A DNA stretch of 64,000 bases from assembly GCA_958428365.1 (NCBI GenBank), contig CAUAFT010000001.1, positions 186,001 to 250,000 of the forward strand, given 5' to 3'. Below are positions 8,069-16,805 of the stretch, piece by piece; positions within the stretch are counted from its first letter, which is position 1, and each line of letters begins with the position of its first letter. Source of the stretch: an uncultured Lachnospiraceae bacterium (lineage in GTDB: Bacteria; Bacillota; Clostridia; Lachnospirales; Lachnospiraceae). The notes under the pieces are model-generated. The model saw nothing but the letters and a program-made list of their open reading frames with translations. It was not told the origin of the DNA and made no database searches. The position numbers and the translations under genes were made by a program.

Positions 8069-8647
8069 ATGAATACCTTAAAAGAATCACTCTTTTCAGA
8101 GGCAGTTATTCCTTCCGTCACCTCACTTGAGGATATCCATTTTGTACTAAAGCACACCGCCCTCCCTTGGATCTGTTTGAAAATGGGGGATATCAATTCC
8201 CTGGCTTCGATTATAACCCTGCTTCATAAAAACAACCGGAAGGTGATGGTGCATCAGGATTCCATAAAGGGAATTGCAAAGGACAAGGAAGGCATTGCCT
8301 TTTTGAAAAGAATTGGCGCCGATGCAATTATCACAATGAAATCACAGAATCTTAAAATGATACGGGAAGGTGATATTCTTGCTGTCTTAGGTGCTTTTAT
8401 TGTAGATTCCTCTGCTCTTGCCCAGACCGTTGCCAATATCAAAAGCGGCAAACCGGACGCAGTCCTCATTATGCCGATGACGGTTCCGTCGAAGGTCTAT
8501 AAGAGACTTTTACAGGAGCATGACTGTATTCTCGCAGGCGGTCTTGGTGCAGAACACGATACGATTCAGCAGTCTTTGGACAACGGCTCCCTTGCCTGCA
8601 TTGTATCAGACCGGAAAAGAATCACAGAGACTTATCTTAACAAATAA
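8069..8647 (+). CDS. GlpP-family glycerol-3-phosphate-responsive antiterminator
   Basis: A 192-residue TIM-barrel-like protein of the GlpP family. In B. subtilis GlpP binds glycerol-3-phosphate and the glpFK/glpD leader RNA to prevent termination. Recognisable parts are the N-terminal PSVTSLEDIHFVLKHT, a VMVHQDSIKGI-type stretch, IGADAIITMKSQNLK, and the late AGGLG segment. The start at 8069 has an AAAGGAG site seven bases upstream; the frame is open further upstream but without a ribosome-binding site. No glpF, glpK or glpD is nearby, so its RNA target is probably elsewhere or different. It lies alone between two terminators. Family assignment is firm; the ligand is inferred. Confidence 0.82.
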   Translation: MNTLKESLFSEAVIPSVTSLEDIHFVLKHTALPWICLKMGDINSLASIITLLHKNNRKVMVHQDSIKGIAKDKEGIAFLKRIGADAIITMKSQNLKMIREGDILAVLGAFIVDSSALAQTVANIKSGKPDAVLIMPMTVPSKVYKRLLQEHDCILAGGLGAEHDTIQQSLDNGSLACIVSDRKRITETYLNK

Positions 8648-8675
8648 ATAACCGATTCAGACATGAGTTTATTGA

Positions 8676-8735
8676 GTAGTCTATCTGATAAGGGATAATA
8701 CATTTTATTATCTTTTGTTCGGATAGACTTTTTTA
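8676..8735 (+). terminator. Terminator after the glpP-like gene
   Basis: AGTCTATC / GGATAGACT arms surround an AT-rich loop and are followed by TTTTTT. Confidence 0.65.
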
Positions 8736-8747
8736 TATCATAAAAAG

Positions 8748-8779
8748 CCCTCCGGGCAGGATCGCACTGCGGCGGAGGG
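8748..8779. repeat. GC-rich inverted repeat in the intergenic region
   Basis: CCCTCCG / CGGAGGG arms with an 18-nt centre. On the minus strand the stem is followed by a T-rich run (CTTTTTA), so it could act as a minus-strand terminator; on the plus strand a smaller TCGCT/AGCGA hairpin follows. Function is unclear. Confidence 0.4.
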
Positions 8780-8897
8780 AAATTATATCGCTGAAGCGAG
8801 ATTCTTTCTTAATTTACATAACACATACAGACAAATCGATGCAGACAGGAATTACCCTGTTTACATAAAAATTATTTTATTTAAGGAGGTTTTTACT

Positions 8898-9548
8898 ATG
8901 AAAAAAACAATTATGGTGTTTGGAGACTCAAATACCTGGGGCTGGAACCCATGCAATGATCTGGTGGCCCCTCTTAAACGCTGGGATGACGATGTCCGCT
9001 GGACAGGCATCCTGCAAAATGCCCTCGGAGATGATTACAAGGTTCTGAACGAAGGCTTAAACGGAAGAACTACGGTTTGGAACGACCCAATCGAGGAATA
9101 CCGCTGCGGCAAGGACCAGATTATTCCTGCTTTGGATATCTGCGCTCCTTTGGATCTTGTCATCATTATGATTGGAACGAACGATTTAAAAGTCCGCTAT
9201 TCTGTATCTCCGGAGGATATTGCAAATGGAGCCGCTTTAATTCTGGACAAGACTTTAAATCAGGTCGGCGCATTCCGCAATAACACTCCAAAGGTATTAT
9301 TCGTATGCCCACCTCCGCTTGGACCGGTGGAAAACGGTGTATTTGCTGAAATGTTCAAAGGCAACTACGAAAAGTCCACACAGCTTTCAAAATACTACCG
9401 TGCTGCTGCAGAAGCCAGAAATGTGACATTCTTCGACGCCGGCACCGTAGTAAAGAGCAGTGATGAGGATGGTCTTCACTTACAGGATGACCAGCATAAG
9501 CTCCTTGGAGAAGCTATTGCCGAACTGGTAAAAGAAATGGCTCTCTAA
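8898..9548 (+). CDS. SGNH/GDSL-family hydrolase (probable esterase)
   Basis: A 216-residue single-domain SGNH hydrolase with no signal peptide, so likely cytoplasmic. The four blocks are visible: FGDSNTWGW with nucleophile Ser11, GLNGRTT (Gly), MIGTNDLK (Asn), and the C-terminal DGLH with catalytic Asp and His near residues 197-200. The family hydrolyses esters of carbohydrates, lipids or acyl groups. The N-terminal sequence with WNP and the Trp-rich region resembles arylesterase/acetyl-xylan-esterase-like SGNH enzymes (AxeA2-type), but the substrate cannot be read here. A strong AAGGAGG site precedes the ATG. It is monocistronic, between two terminator-like hairpins. Confidence 0.85.
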   Translation: MKKTIMVFGDSNTWGWNPCNDLVAPLKRWDDDVRWTGILQNALGDDYKVLNEGLNGRTTVWNDPIEEYRCGKDQIIPALDICAPLDLVIIMIGTNDLKVRYSVSPEDIANGAALILDKTLNQVGAFRNNTPKVLFVCPPPLGPVENGVFAEMFKGNYEKSTQLSKYYRAAAEARNVTFFDAGTVVKSSDEDGLHLQDDQHKLLGEAIAELVKEMAL

Positions 9549-9556
9549 TTTCTTAT

Positions 9557-9613
9557 ATGCGTCCCTGATGCAGGCAACATCCCACTGGAAGCTACCTGTT
9601 TCCGGGGACGCAT
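9557..9613 (+). terminator. Terminator-like hairpin after the SGNH hydrolase
   Basis: ATGCGTCCC pairs with GGGACGCAT around a 39-nt loop; the tail is AT-rich (ATTTATTTTC). Confidence 0.5.
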
Positions 9614-9673
9614 ATTTATTTTCAATTTCATACCACGACAAATATTTATATATCAAAATACAGGAGTAAAATT

Positions 9674-10561
9674 ATGGAACTACGTCAGATACAACATTTC
9701 GTACAGCTTTATACGAACCAGAATATGACCAAAGCCAGTGAAGCGCTCTTCATATCCCAGCAGGGACTCAGCAAATCTATTATGAATCTGGAAAAAGAAT
9801 TAGATCTTTCGCTGTTTGAAAGATCCAATTCCGGTGTCTGCCCTACCGATTCGGCAGACAAGCTCTACCACTTTTTTTTGAATGTCCTGTCCTCCTATCA
9901 GACTCTCAACCAGGAGGCTGAAAAAGTACGCAAAAACAGGACTGTTAAAATCGCAGCCCCTACCGGTTTTTCTCTGACCTGTGATAAAAATAAATTTTTA
10001 ACCTATTTCACCTTAGACCCTGAATTGTCTCCCCTTTACAAAGAATACGACCATCATCTCTTTCCTGCCTGTCTGGAGGAACAAAGAGCGGATATCGCTT
10101 TTATGCTCGCTCCCATACCGGACAGGCTGCAATCACATCTCATTGTATCCAGGGAACAGCTCTATGGGGTTGTCTCTAAGGAACATCCGCTTTCTGCCAA
10201 AGATTGTATATGTGTGGATGATTTATGCCATCAGAATCTAATTCTTTTGGACTTATATGACAATTTTAATACTTCAATCTTAAAACTTGCTGATTCTAAA
10301 AATATCCCTTACCATATCAGCAAAAAGGCAACCATCAATGAATTTCTTCCTTTTCTATGTTCCGGCACACTGATTGGATTCAGTACCAGAGATATTTTCA
10401 GGCATTTTAATTTTCCTGATATTTTATTCATTCCTGTGGTAATGGAGGACGGCTCTACAGCCACGATCGACACACATCTGGTAACTTTAAAGAGTCCAAA
10501 ATACAATCCTAAGATACAACAGTATATCAACTATGAAAAAGAATTTTATAAAGAGGGGTAG
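9674..10561 (+). CDS. LysR-family transcriptional regulator
   Basis: A 295-residue LysR regulator. The N-terminal winged helix-turn-helix (1-60) is clear: MELRQIQHFVQLY, the recognition region ALFISQQGLSKSIMNLEKEL and LFERSNSGVCPT. The remaining effector-binding domain (about 90-290) is divergent. It converges on the unnamed permease at 10637-11545 across a shared terminator, and gene pairing suggests that permease or its substrate as a possible target; no binding site was identified. The plus-strand RBS is a weak CAGGAG seven bases before the ATG. Confidence 0.87.
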   Translation: MELRQIQHFVQLYTNQNMTKASEALFISQQGLSKSIMNLEKELDLSLFERSNSGVCPTDSADKLYHFFLNVLSSYQTLNQEAEKVRKNRTVKIAAPTGFSLTCDKNKFLTYFTLDPELSPLYKEYDHHLFPACLEEQRADIAFMLAPIPDRLQSHLIVSREQLYGVVSKEHPLSAKDCICVDDLCHQNLILLDLYDNFNTSILKLADSKNIPYHISKKATINEFLPFLCSGTLIGFSTRDIFRHFNFPDILFIPVVMEDGSTATIDTHLVTLKSPKYNPKIQQYINYEKEFYKEG

Positions 10562-10587
10562 GGAGCTTGCAGAAGCTCCCTTTTTTT
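10561..10587. terminator. Terminator between the LysR gene and the convergent permease
   Basis: GGGAGCTT / AAGCTCCC stem with a GCAG tetraloop, then seven T residues on the plus strand. Confidence 0.85.
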
Positions 10588-10636
10588 GAGAAAACAATAC
10601 TTGTTACCATACATAATTGAGAATGTCGTCTGCCTG

Positions 10637-11545
10637 CTACACTGGGAAGATGGCATTTACAGCAAAGGTCATGATCAAAATTGCCGTCGCCGGCGGGTCA
10701 ATATGGGAATCGGTTCCACTATTGATGAGGTTGCCTGCCACATCTGCGATCAAGGTCGTAATCAAGCCAAAGACAACTGCCATAACTGCTGCCATGTAGA
10801 CATTTCCAGTAGCCGCATAAGACCGAACAGCCGCCTCCGCTGAAATAATCAGAATGTGATGGCATCCAAAATATGGCTGTCCCATTTCAGCAAATACCAG
10901 ACCGATTGCAGCAAGTCCGAAGATCAGGGTCGGATACGCCCCACCGAATGCATCCACCGGAACACCCGCATAGATAGCCCCTGCGTAGAGTCCTCCCACA
11001 AGCAGACTATAGCCAAATCCAATCAGCATCGTCGTTGATAAGACCTTTCCTTTGCTGATTACAGCCCTCCCCGTCCTGAGCTTTCCTCCAAAAAGAAGCC
11101 GGGCCAGAATCGCAGAGCAAAATACGGTAAATCCCGGCCCATCTGTCACCAGACGTGTGGAGATCGTCCCTGCAAAGAGATTCATAACCACAAGCTCCTT
11201 GAACAGATAGCCAATGATTCCAAAGGCACCGCCTACCATCAGCACACCTGGCTCATTGAATCCCGCCAATGCAGTGGCAATGTCTGCTCCATTCTCCATG
11301 ATTCCTTTCTTTTTTGCAAATGCTGCCGCAGCAGCGCCTCCTGCAAATGCAATGTGCGGTCCAAAGAACGGACCAAATGCAACATAATTCAGCAGTATGT
11401 TCGATGCTTCCGCAGCGCCGCACATACCTGCAACGGAACCTGCAACAGAAAACACCCCTGTCATAATAAACGCCGGTAACGGTCCGATTGCGGCTGCAAA
11501 TACGCCACCCCCAAAAGCGGCAAGTAAACATAGAATACTTATCAT
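10637..11545 (-). CDS. Polytopic membrane protein, unassigned permease-like family
   Basis: A 302-residue, very hydrophobic protein with about eight to nine predicted membrane segments. It has many small residues (GGG, AAAIGPLPAF, AGGAAAAAFA) and two-fold pseudo-symmetry: an early GPFFGPH segment and a late MGQPYFGCHH segment, both just before or inside helices. I do not recognise a named transporter family; it resembles uncharacterised permease-like proteins of anaerobic Firmicutes. An AGGAGG site lies about ten bases before the ATG. The convergent LysR gene may regulate it. The paired Gly/His-containing re-entrant-like segments suggest a transporter with inverted repeats, an inference from sequence pattern only. 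Confidence 0.6.
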   Translation of the reverse strand: MISILCLLAAFGGGVFAAAIGPLPAFIMTGVFSVAGSVAGMCGAAEASNILLNYVAFGPFFGPHIAFAGGAAAAAFAKKKGIMENGADIATALAGFNEPGVLMVGGAFGIIGYLFKELVVMNLFAGTISTRLVTDGPGFTVFCSAILARLLFGGKLRTGRAVISKGKVLSTTMLIGFGYSLLVGGLYAGAIYAGVPVDAFGGAYPTLIFGLAAIGLVFAEMGQPYFGCHHILIISAEAAVRSYAATGNVYMAAVMAVVFGLITTLIADVAGNLINSGTDSHIDPPATAILIMTFAVNAIFPV

Positions 11546-11702
11546 AGCATTTACACCTCCTCTTATTATGTATGATTTCTTCTACTGTACCCAAGCTGAT
11601 TCTTTTCTTGAATACACTTATATTCTACCATCCTGCCAGTTTGCAGAAAAACATCCGCATTTTGTCGCCGTATCCTTTTGGTTGTGGCGCTTTGCCTCAT
11701 GC

Positions 11703-11743
11703 AAAAAAGCAAGGTGACAATAAAAATGTCCCTTGCTTTTCTC
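11703..11743 (-). terminator. Rho-independent terminator of holA
   Basis: AAAAGCAAGG / CCTTGCTTTT stem, extended by TGACA/TGTC, with a TTTTTT tail on the minus strand, about 20 bp past the holA stop. Confidence 0.75.
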
Positions 11744-11760
11744 TCCATTCATTCATATTT

Positions 11761-12738
11761 TTACTTACTATACTTTACAATCAAAACCTCCACCGCAACC
11801 CGGTCATTCATCCTTCCGGTTTTCACACCCTCTTCCAACTCTACGCCGTCCTCAAGGGCTCCCCGAATCTGTTCCATCTGAAAATTCCTTGCCATTGCCT
11901 GATTCTTGCGAACGGCAAACTCCGGCATCCCGGCTTTGGAAGCAATCGTGCGGTTGTCCACTCCCTGCCCGGTCAATTCTTTAATGAGCATCAGTTTTTG
12001 GAACTGGCGAAGGATCAGAAAAAGAATCCGCATCGGCGGTTCCTTCAACGTCAATAAATCATAATACAGATCCAATGCCTGCTTCTGCTTCTTTTCTGAG
12101 ATTGCATTGACCATCTCAAAAATCTTATTCGTAGTCTGCTCCGTACAGACAGCATCCACCTGCTCCACATCAATCCCATCCCTGTCCATGCAATAGCAGA
12201 TCAGCTTTTCCAGCTCCTTATCAATGTTCTCCATGTCATTTCCAGTCTTTGTAATGAACTGCTGGTAAGCCGCCTTCGTCATGGTCTTTCCTTCTTTTTT
12301 CAGACGCCCGCCGACCCAGCGCATCAGCACATCGTCCCCCTGCCTGTCAAAGCAGGTGATCCGTCCGGCCTTTTTCACCTGCTTATACATCTTGCTGCGC
12401 TTGTCCACCTCCGACTCCACGAACAAAAAGCAGGTATTCTCCGAAAGCTCCGGCAGATAGGAGGCTAAGTCCTCACAGGCATTTTTGAAAAAACCGCTGT
12501 CCTCCACCAAAATCACACGGCGGTCTGCAAAAAAGGGCATCGTCTCCGCCAGATCGATCAGCTCCTTCGGGTTGATGTCTTTTCCCTCATAGGAAGAAAA
12601 ATTCATCGTATCTCCCTCCGCCACAAGAGCGTGAATGAGCTTGTCTTTATACTGGCGTTTTAAATAGGCTTCCTCTCCATAAAGTAAATAGATTTTTTGA
12701 AATTGTCCTGTTTTTATATCTTCATCAATCATTTTCAT
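11761..12738 (-). CDS. holA: DNA polymerase III delta subunit (clamp loader)
   Basis: HolA is the clamp-loader subunit that opens the beta sliding clamp. The 325-residue protein has the family opening with IYLLYGEEAYLKRQYKD (residues 16-33), MPFFADRRVILVEDSG, the middle RITCFDRQGDDVLMRWV region, and a C-terminal collar domain (about 215-325). In Firmicutes it normally follows comEC and precedes rpsT; here a toxin-antitoxin pair separates it from comEC, and a 4-kb block separates it from rpsT. An extended -10-like TGCTAGAAT lies just upstream, so it may have its own promoter. No strong RBS is visible before the chosen start at 12738. Confidence 0.93.
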   Translation of the reverse strand: MKMIDEDIKTGQFQKIYLLYGEEAYLKRQYKDKLIHALVAEGDTMNFSSYEGKDINPKELIDLAETMPFFADRRVILVEDSGFFKNACEDLASYLPELSENTCFLFVESEVDKRSKMYKQVKKAGRITCFDRQGDDVLMRWVGGRLKKEGKTMTKAAYQQFITKTGNDMENIDKELEKLICYCMDRDGIDVEQVDAVCTEQTTNKIFEMVNAISEKKQKQALDLYYDLLTLKEPPMRILFLILRQFQKLMLIKELTGQGVDNRTIASKAGMPEFAVRKNQAMARNFQMEQIRGALEDGVELEEGVKTGRMNDRVAVEVLIVKYSK

Positions 12739-12776
12739 GTTCTTATTCTAGCATAAAATATCGTTCTCAATCTACC

Positions 12777-13067
12777 TTATTTACATTTCTGTCTCGGTAT
12801 AAATTCAATTTTAAGAACCATATCCATTCCTTTCGCAAGACGCTTTAACATTGCAAGACTCGGATTGCGTGTTCCGTTCTCAATTCTGCTGATATCTGCC
12901 TGGGTGATCCCGGTTCTTTCGGATAATTCTTTCTGGGTAAGATGCAATTCTTTTCTTGCCTTCACCATTGCCTGAATGATATCAAATTCCGGTTCTAAGG
13001 CATCATACTCTTCCTTTACTTCCGGATTTTCAAGCATTTTTTGTTTAAATTCATTAAAATTTGTCAT
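12777..13067 (-). CDS. XRE-family antitoxin (HigA-like)
   Basis: A 96-residue helix-turn-helix protein. The HTH covers about residues 36-90 (KELHLTQKELSERTGITQADISRIENGTRNPSLAMLKR region). Its start at 13067 has AAAGGAG eight bases upstream and overlaps the 3' end of the toxin gene by 14 bp, so the two are translationally coupled. The order is toxin first, antitoxin second, as in higBA modules. The protein should neutralise the toxin and repress the operon by binding the palindrome at 13446-13465. It lies between comEC and holA, which are adjacent in related genomes, so the pair is an insertion. Confidence 0.85.
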   Translation of the reverse strand: MTNFNEFKQKMLENPEVKEEYDALEPEFDIIQAMVKARKELHLTQKELSERTGITQADISRIENGTRNPSLAMLKRLAKGMDMVLKIEFIPRQKCK

Positions 13068-13428
13068 AATCTGTTCTCCTTTCATAATCCCTGCGGAATT
13101 TTTTTGCTTTCTTGATTTCCCTCTTTGGGGTTTTGTTTGTTTTTTTCACAAATCCATCCGCTAATATTATTTTTTTGCCAGCCGTAAAAAAATATAATAC
13201 TCTGACGATGTCTGAACCCTGCTTTGCCCTTATCTCAAAAATGCCATCCTCTAAATGCTCTGAATAAGGCATTCTTACGATTGGTCCATTTTTTTCTAAC
13301 AGTTCTATAACTCTTAATACCTTTGCTATCATTTTTGGGGACAGATTTTCTATAAATTCCTTTGCCGGTTCAGTGCCATCTTCCTTTTTGTAAAATTCTG
13401 TTACATATTCTTCTGTATGTTCTATCAT
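13054..13428 (-). CDS. RelE/HigB-type toxin (phage Gp49-like/DUF891 family)
   Basis: A 124-residue basic protein of the RelE/HigB superfamily, predicted to be a ribosome-dependent mRNA endonuclease. Family features are the DGTEPAKEFIENL opening, the LLEKNGPIVRMPYSEHLEDGIFEIR segment, VRVLYFFTAGKKIILADGFVKKTNKTP and a Lys/Arg-rich end. It is the first gene of the pair and overlaps the antitoxin start. A GGAGG site lies before the ATG, and a TTGACA/TATAAT promoter sits directly upstream with an inverted repeat across it. Toxicity is inferred from family; no truncation is seen. Confidence 0.85.
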   Translation of the reverse strand: MIEHTEEYVTEFYKKEDGTEPAKEFIENLSPKMIAKVLRVIELLEKNGPIVRMPYSEHLEDGIFEIRAKQGSDIVRVLYFFTAGKKIILADGFVKKTNKTPKREIKKAKKFRRDYERRTDYDKF

Positions 13429-13442
13429 TTATCTTCCTCCAT

Positions 13443-13472
13443 ATTATATGTTGTATTCAACATATTTGTCAA
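13443..13472 (-). promoter_or_regulatory. Promoter and palindromic operator of the HigBA-like module
   Basis: Minus-strand TTGACA (13467-13472) and TATAAT (13443-13448) with 18-bp spacing. A perfect inverted repeat ATATGTTG / CAACATAT (13446-13465, 4-nt centre) covers the spacer and overlaps the -10, the expected position for autorepression by the HigA-like protein. Confidence 0.7.
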
Positions 13473-13486
13473 GACTATTTTTTGCT

Positions 13487-15871
13487 CTATTGTTTCTTTT
13501 TTATAAATGCCGTTATTTCTCCTTCCTTTGGCAGAATCGTGATCTGCCCGCACTCCGTTGTTTCAAATATGACAGCCCCCGCTGTCTCCATGTTCTCTAC
13601 CGCTTCTGCTCCCGGATGTCCATAAGAATTATCGATCCCACAGGAAATCGTAGCCGTCTTGGGTTTTAACTTCTCCAGCAGTTCCCTGGAATTTGATTCC
13701 TTAGAACCATGATGTGCCGCCTTATACCAGTCAATCTCTCCAAGCTCCATCGCCTGCAATTCCTTTTCCTGCTCTTTTCCGATATCTCCGGTCAGCAGTC
13801 CGCGAAAATCTTCTGCCTCTAAGAGCAAAACCAGACTCCTGGCATTGCGGTCTCCTTCTGTCTCTCCTTCTTCCTGCACATTCCTCTTCGCAATCTCTCC
13901 TCCAAATGGATACAGCGCCTGGAAGCTAAGACTCCCATCTGAAATCCGCTCTCCCTTTTCCAGATAAGTAACTTTACATCCTTTTTCCTCCGCCAGTTCT
14001 CTTAGAGTTTCAAATGCCTCGTCTCTTACGACATATTCAGAGAACACCAGTCTCCCCACCGGATAACCGGATTCTAAGATTTCCATTAGTCCACTGATAT
14101 GGTCCGCATCGCAGTGACTGACAAACCAGATGTCAACCTGCTCTTTTCCCTGTGCTTTTAAAAATGGCAGGATACGATATTTCCCCACTTCCGATATATC
14201 AACGCTTCCACCGTCCACAAAAAAACTGCTTCCCTTTTCAGACTCTATGTAAATTCCATCCCCCTGCCCCACATCCAGTACCTTGATCTGAGACTGAGGC
14301 GTCTTTGCCTGCAATGCATGGGATAGAACACACAAAAATACGACGAAAGAAACCGATTTCCCAATTCTTCCCATATAAAAAATGACAAGAAGCAGAAGAA
14401 ACACCACTCCATAATAGAACAGGATCCTACTCATGGAGGGTTTCCCTGTGATCCAGATTGATTTCGGCAAATTCAAAAAGAAACAGCTTACATTTTCGTA
14501 GTATTGCAGAAGAACCCCGGCTCCCTTCAAGGGCAGCCATCCGAAAACAGGATGGATACACCCCAGAATCCCTCCCGCAATTCCCAAAGACAACAGGATT
14601 CCAGCGGTGGGAAGGATCAGAAGATTCACAATGATCCCATAGACGGGAAGTTCATAATAACACCAGGCAATGACAGGAATTGTAAACGTCTGGATACTCA
14701 TGCTTACGACCAACTGCCGCTTCCACTTCCTTTTTATTTTTGCCGTATCCACCCTTCCATGAAACAGCTCTTTTCGGAGAGTGTCCTGTTTTTCTTCGCA
14801 GCATTTTAAGATCCATCCTCCCGCATTCACGCCCAGAACAGCAAGAAAGGAGAGCTGGAATCCGCTGTATTCCCAGACAAAGGGATTCTCCCACAACAGC
14901 AGGATCGCCGCCAGCCCCAGAGCAGTCAGAGAATCATAACTTCTCCCAATGAGATTTCCCAAAAGAAGCATAAAAAACATAAGAACTGCCCGCTTTGTGG
15001 AGACTCCCGCTCCCACTAAGACTGCAAATCCTGCCATAAGTCCTGTGGACAGCGCCGTTTTTAAGATTGGTGGAAGCCCACACTTTTGCAGCAGTCGATA
15101 CATTCCCATACCAATCATGGAAATATGGAGTCCCGAAATGGCAAGGATATGGGAGATCCCTGCACTCTGATAAATATCCTTTATTTCATCGCTCAGCAAT
15201 TCTCTGTCTCCAAGCGCCATGGTACTTAAGATACCCGCATTTTTTTCTCCCAGGATTTCCAGATAGACCTGTTTTATCTCCTCCTTTTTTTCATAGAGAA
15301 CTTCCCAAAGCCAATGCTCTTCTCTCGTGGCAATGCGCGCTTCCTCTCCATAAAATTTGAAGTCTATCTTCTGACTCTGATAGAAGTTCTTCTCGTCAAA
15401 ATTGCCCTCATTTCTTGCGGGAGACAACGTTTTTAAATTTCCTTTCATAATAATGGTAGTTCCGATCGATAAGTGATCGGTATCCAGATATGCTAAAATT
15501 CGATTGCACGGAACAGACTTTCCTTCCATGCTAAGATAACAATGTTTTAGATAATAGCGGTTACTTTTACTTCCCGCCTCTTTTTTATAGATGGTTCCCT
15601 GAACAGCCATCTCTTTCCCGTCCTGCAAAAACGGCTCGTACCGGTTCCGGTACTCCGTCTCTTCCTCCATCCGGCAACTTCCACAGAGAAAAGCAAAAAA
15701 GAACGCCAGATAAAATACTCCCTGTCTCCATCCCCGCCTTTTCCATCGCAAAAAAATATTCCATATCAGAAACGCCGCGGCAATGAACAGGATTCCGGGT
15801 TCTCCCCTTCCCCGATAGAGGATCCCCAACAGGAAAAAGACCGCCGCTAAGAACAGCGGTCGTTGATTCAT
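13487..15871 (-). CDS. comEC: DNA internalization-related competence protein ComEC/Rec2
   Basis: ComEC forms the inner-membrane channel for transforming DNA. The 794-residue protein has the N-terminal OB-fold region, the multi-helix Competence domain (about 200-500; SAGISHILAISGLHISMIGMG motif), and a C-terminal metallo-beta-lactamase domain (about 530-780). The latter has LDVGQGDGIYIE, the SHCDADHISG metal site and AAHHGSKESNS, consistent with the nuclease that degrades the non-transported strand. The length is full and no disruption is seen. It starts 9 bp after the GerMN lipoprotein gene, placing it in the comEA-TCS-GerMN-comEC run. The functional state of competence is unknown. Confidence 0.95.
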   Translation of the reverse strand: MNQRPLFLAAVFFLLGILYRGRGEPGILFIAAAFLIWNIFLRWKRRGWRQGVFYLAFFFAFLCGSCRMEEETEYRNRYEPFLQDGKEMAVQGTIYKKEAGSKSNRYYLKHCYLSMEGKSVPCNRILAYLDTDHLSIGTTIIMKGNLKTLSPARNEGNFDEKNFYQSQKIDFKFYGEEARIATREEHWLWEVLYEKKEEIKQVYLEILGEKNAGILSTMALGDRELLSDEIKDIYQSAGISHILAISGLHISMIGMGMYRLLQKCGLPPILKTALSTGLMAGFAVLVGAGVSTKRAVLMFFMLLLGNLIGRSYDSLTALGLAAILLLWENPFVWEYSGFQLSFLAVLGVNAGGWILKCCEEKQDTLRKELFHGRVDTAKIKRKWKRQLVVSMSIQTFTIPVIAWCYYELPVYGIIVNLLILPTAGILLSLGIAGGILGCIHPVFGWLPLKGAGVLLQYYENVSCFFLNLPKSIWITGKPSMSRILFYYGVVFLLLLVIFYMGRIGKSVSFVVFLCVLSHALQAKTPQSQIKVLDVGQGDGIYIESEKGSSFFVDGGSVDISEVGKYRILPFLKAQGKEQVDIWFVSHCDADHISGLMEILESGYPVGRLVFSEYVVRDEAFETLRELAEEKGCKVTYLEKGERISDGSLSFQALYPFGGEIAKRNVQEEGETEGDRNARSLVLLLEAEDFRGLLTGDIGKEQEKELQAMELGEIDWYKAAHHGSKESNSRELLEKLKPKTATISCGIDNSYGHPGAEAVENMETAGAVIFETTECGQITILPKEGEITAFIKKKQ

Positions 15872-15880
15872 TCTTCCCTC

Positions 15881-16795
15881 CTAATCACTTTCCAGATAAT
15901 CCAGATTCCGGTCATAAACTGTATCCAGCTTATAACTATCCCGGTAAATACCCTTCGTGCTTCCATTGACAGAGATCTGTACCTTGCTGACCGTGGACAG
16001 CTCTGATAAGGAATCCACAATAGAGTAGATGACGATAGGTTCCTGGATTCCATAATCCTGATTCATAAAACCGGAATCAAAGTTAACATAACACACTCCA
16101 TCCACCGTGACCACGCTGATCAGACTGGTTCCTGCGGGAATCGCGGACTTTCCTTTTACCTCCTTCGGACCCTTCAAAAGATGTTCGATGATCAGCTTCT
16201 CCATGGAAATATTGCTGCTATAGTGTACCTCCTGAGTCTCCATCACCAGACCGTCTCCGCTGTTGTTGGAAAAGTACAGGGTAATGGTCGTGGTCTGGAT
16301 GGCATTGATCTGCTCTCCCGGATTCTCCACAAAGCTCTCTCCCGTCATCAATCCCACCACATTATCCTTGGCGTCCACAAGAGGGGTATCCCCTACAAAA
16401 AAGGAAACACAGGAAATATCGGGAATCTGGGTCAGAGTCTTGACAATAGACGCCCTGCATAAGATCTCCGCTGCGGCGTCCATATTATAATAGTCCATAT
16501 CAAACCAGATGGAGAGCTGATCCCCTTCTATCTGACTCTTTACAACCTCCACATCATTTGGCAGCGCCTTTCTGTAATCCACATCCTCAGGATCGGAGGA
16601 TAACGCTTTTAAAAATTCCTTCACCAATTCCTCCGTTCCCTCTTCCTTTGTATCATATTCCATGGCATTTAAACCTGTCTTTTCCGCATTCAGATAATAA
16701 ACCTGATAATCTGCCTTCTCTTCTTTTTTTGATCCACATCCGCAAAACAGGAACAGCACAGCCATAAAAAGAAATATCCATTTCCTTGATCTCAT
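15881..16795 (-). CDS. Lipoprotein with two GerMN domains
   Basis: A 304-residue exported lipoprotein. The start at 16795 has GGAGG six bases upstream and yields a clean signal peptide with lipobox FCGC (Cys about residue 20); an upstream in-frame TTG lies ahead of the RBS. Two GerMN domains follow (about 35-155 and 170-290), each with a variant of the Y(V/I)NFD..F motif (SIWFDMDYY and CYVNFDSGFM). GerMN domains occur in the spore germination protein GerM and in lipoproteins encoded next to envelope two-component systems. It overlaps or abuts the histidine kinase gene upstream (10 bp), so an extracytoplasmic partner role for that kinase is plausible but inferred. Confidence 0.85.
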   Translation of the reverse strand: MRSRKWIFLFMAVLFLFCGCGSKKEEKADYQVYYLNAEKTGLNAMEYDTKEEGTEELVKEFLKALSSDPEDVDYRKALPNDVEVVKSQIEGDQLSIWFDMDYYNMDAAAEILCRASIVKTLTQIPDISCVSFFVGDTPLVDAKDNVVGLMTGESFVENPGEQINAIQTTTITLYFSNNSGDGLVMETQEVHYSSNISMEKLIIEHLLKGPKEVKGKSAIPAGTSLISVVTVDGVCYVNFDSGFMNQDYGIQEPIVIYSIVDSLSELSTVSKVQISVNGSTKGIYRDSYKLDTVYDRNLDYLESD

Positions 16796-16805
16796 CCTCT
16801 GCCTC

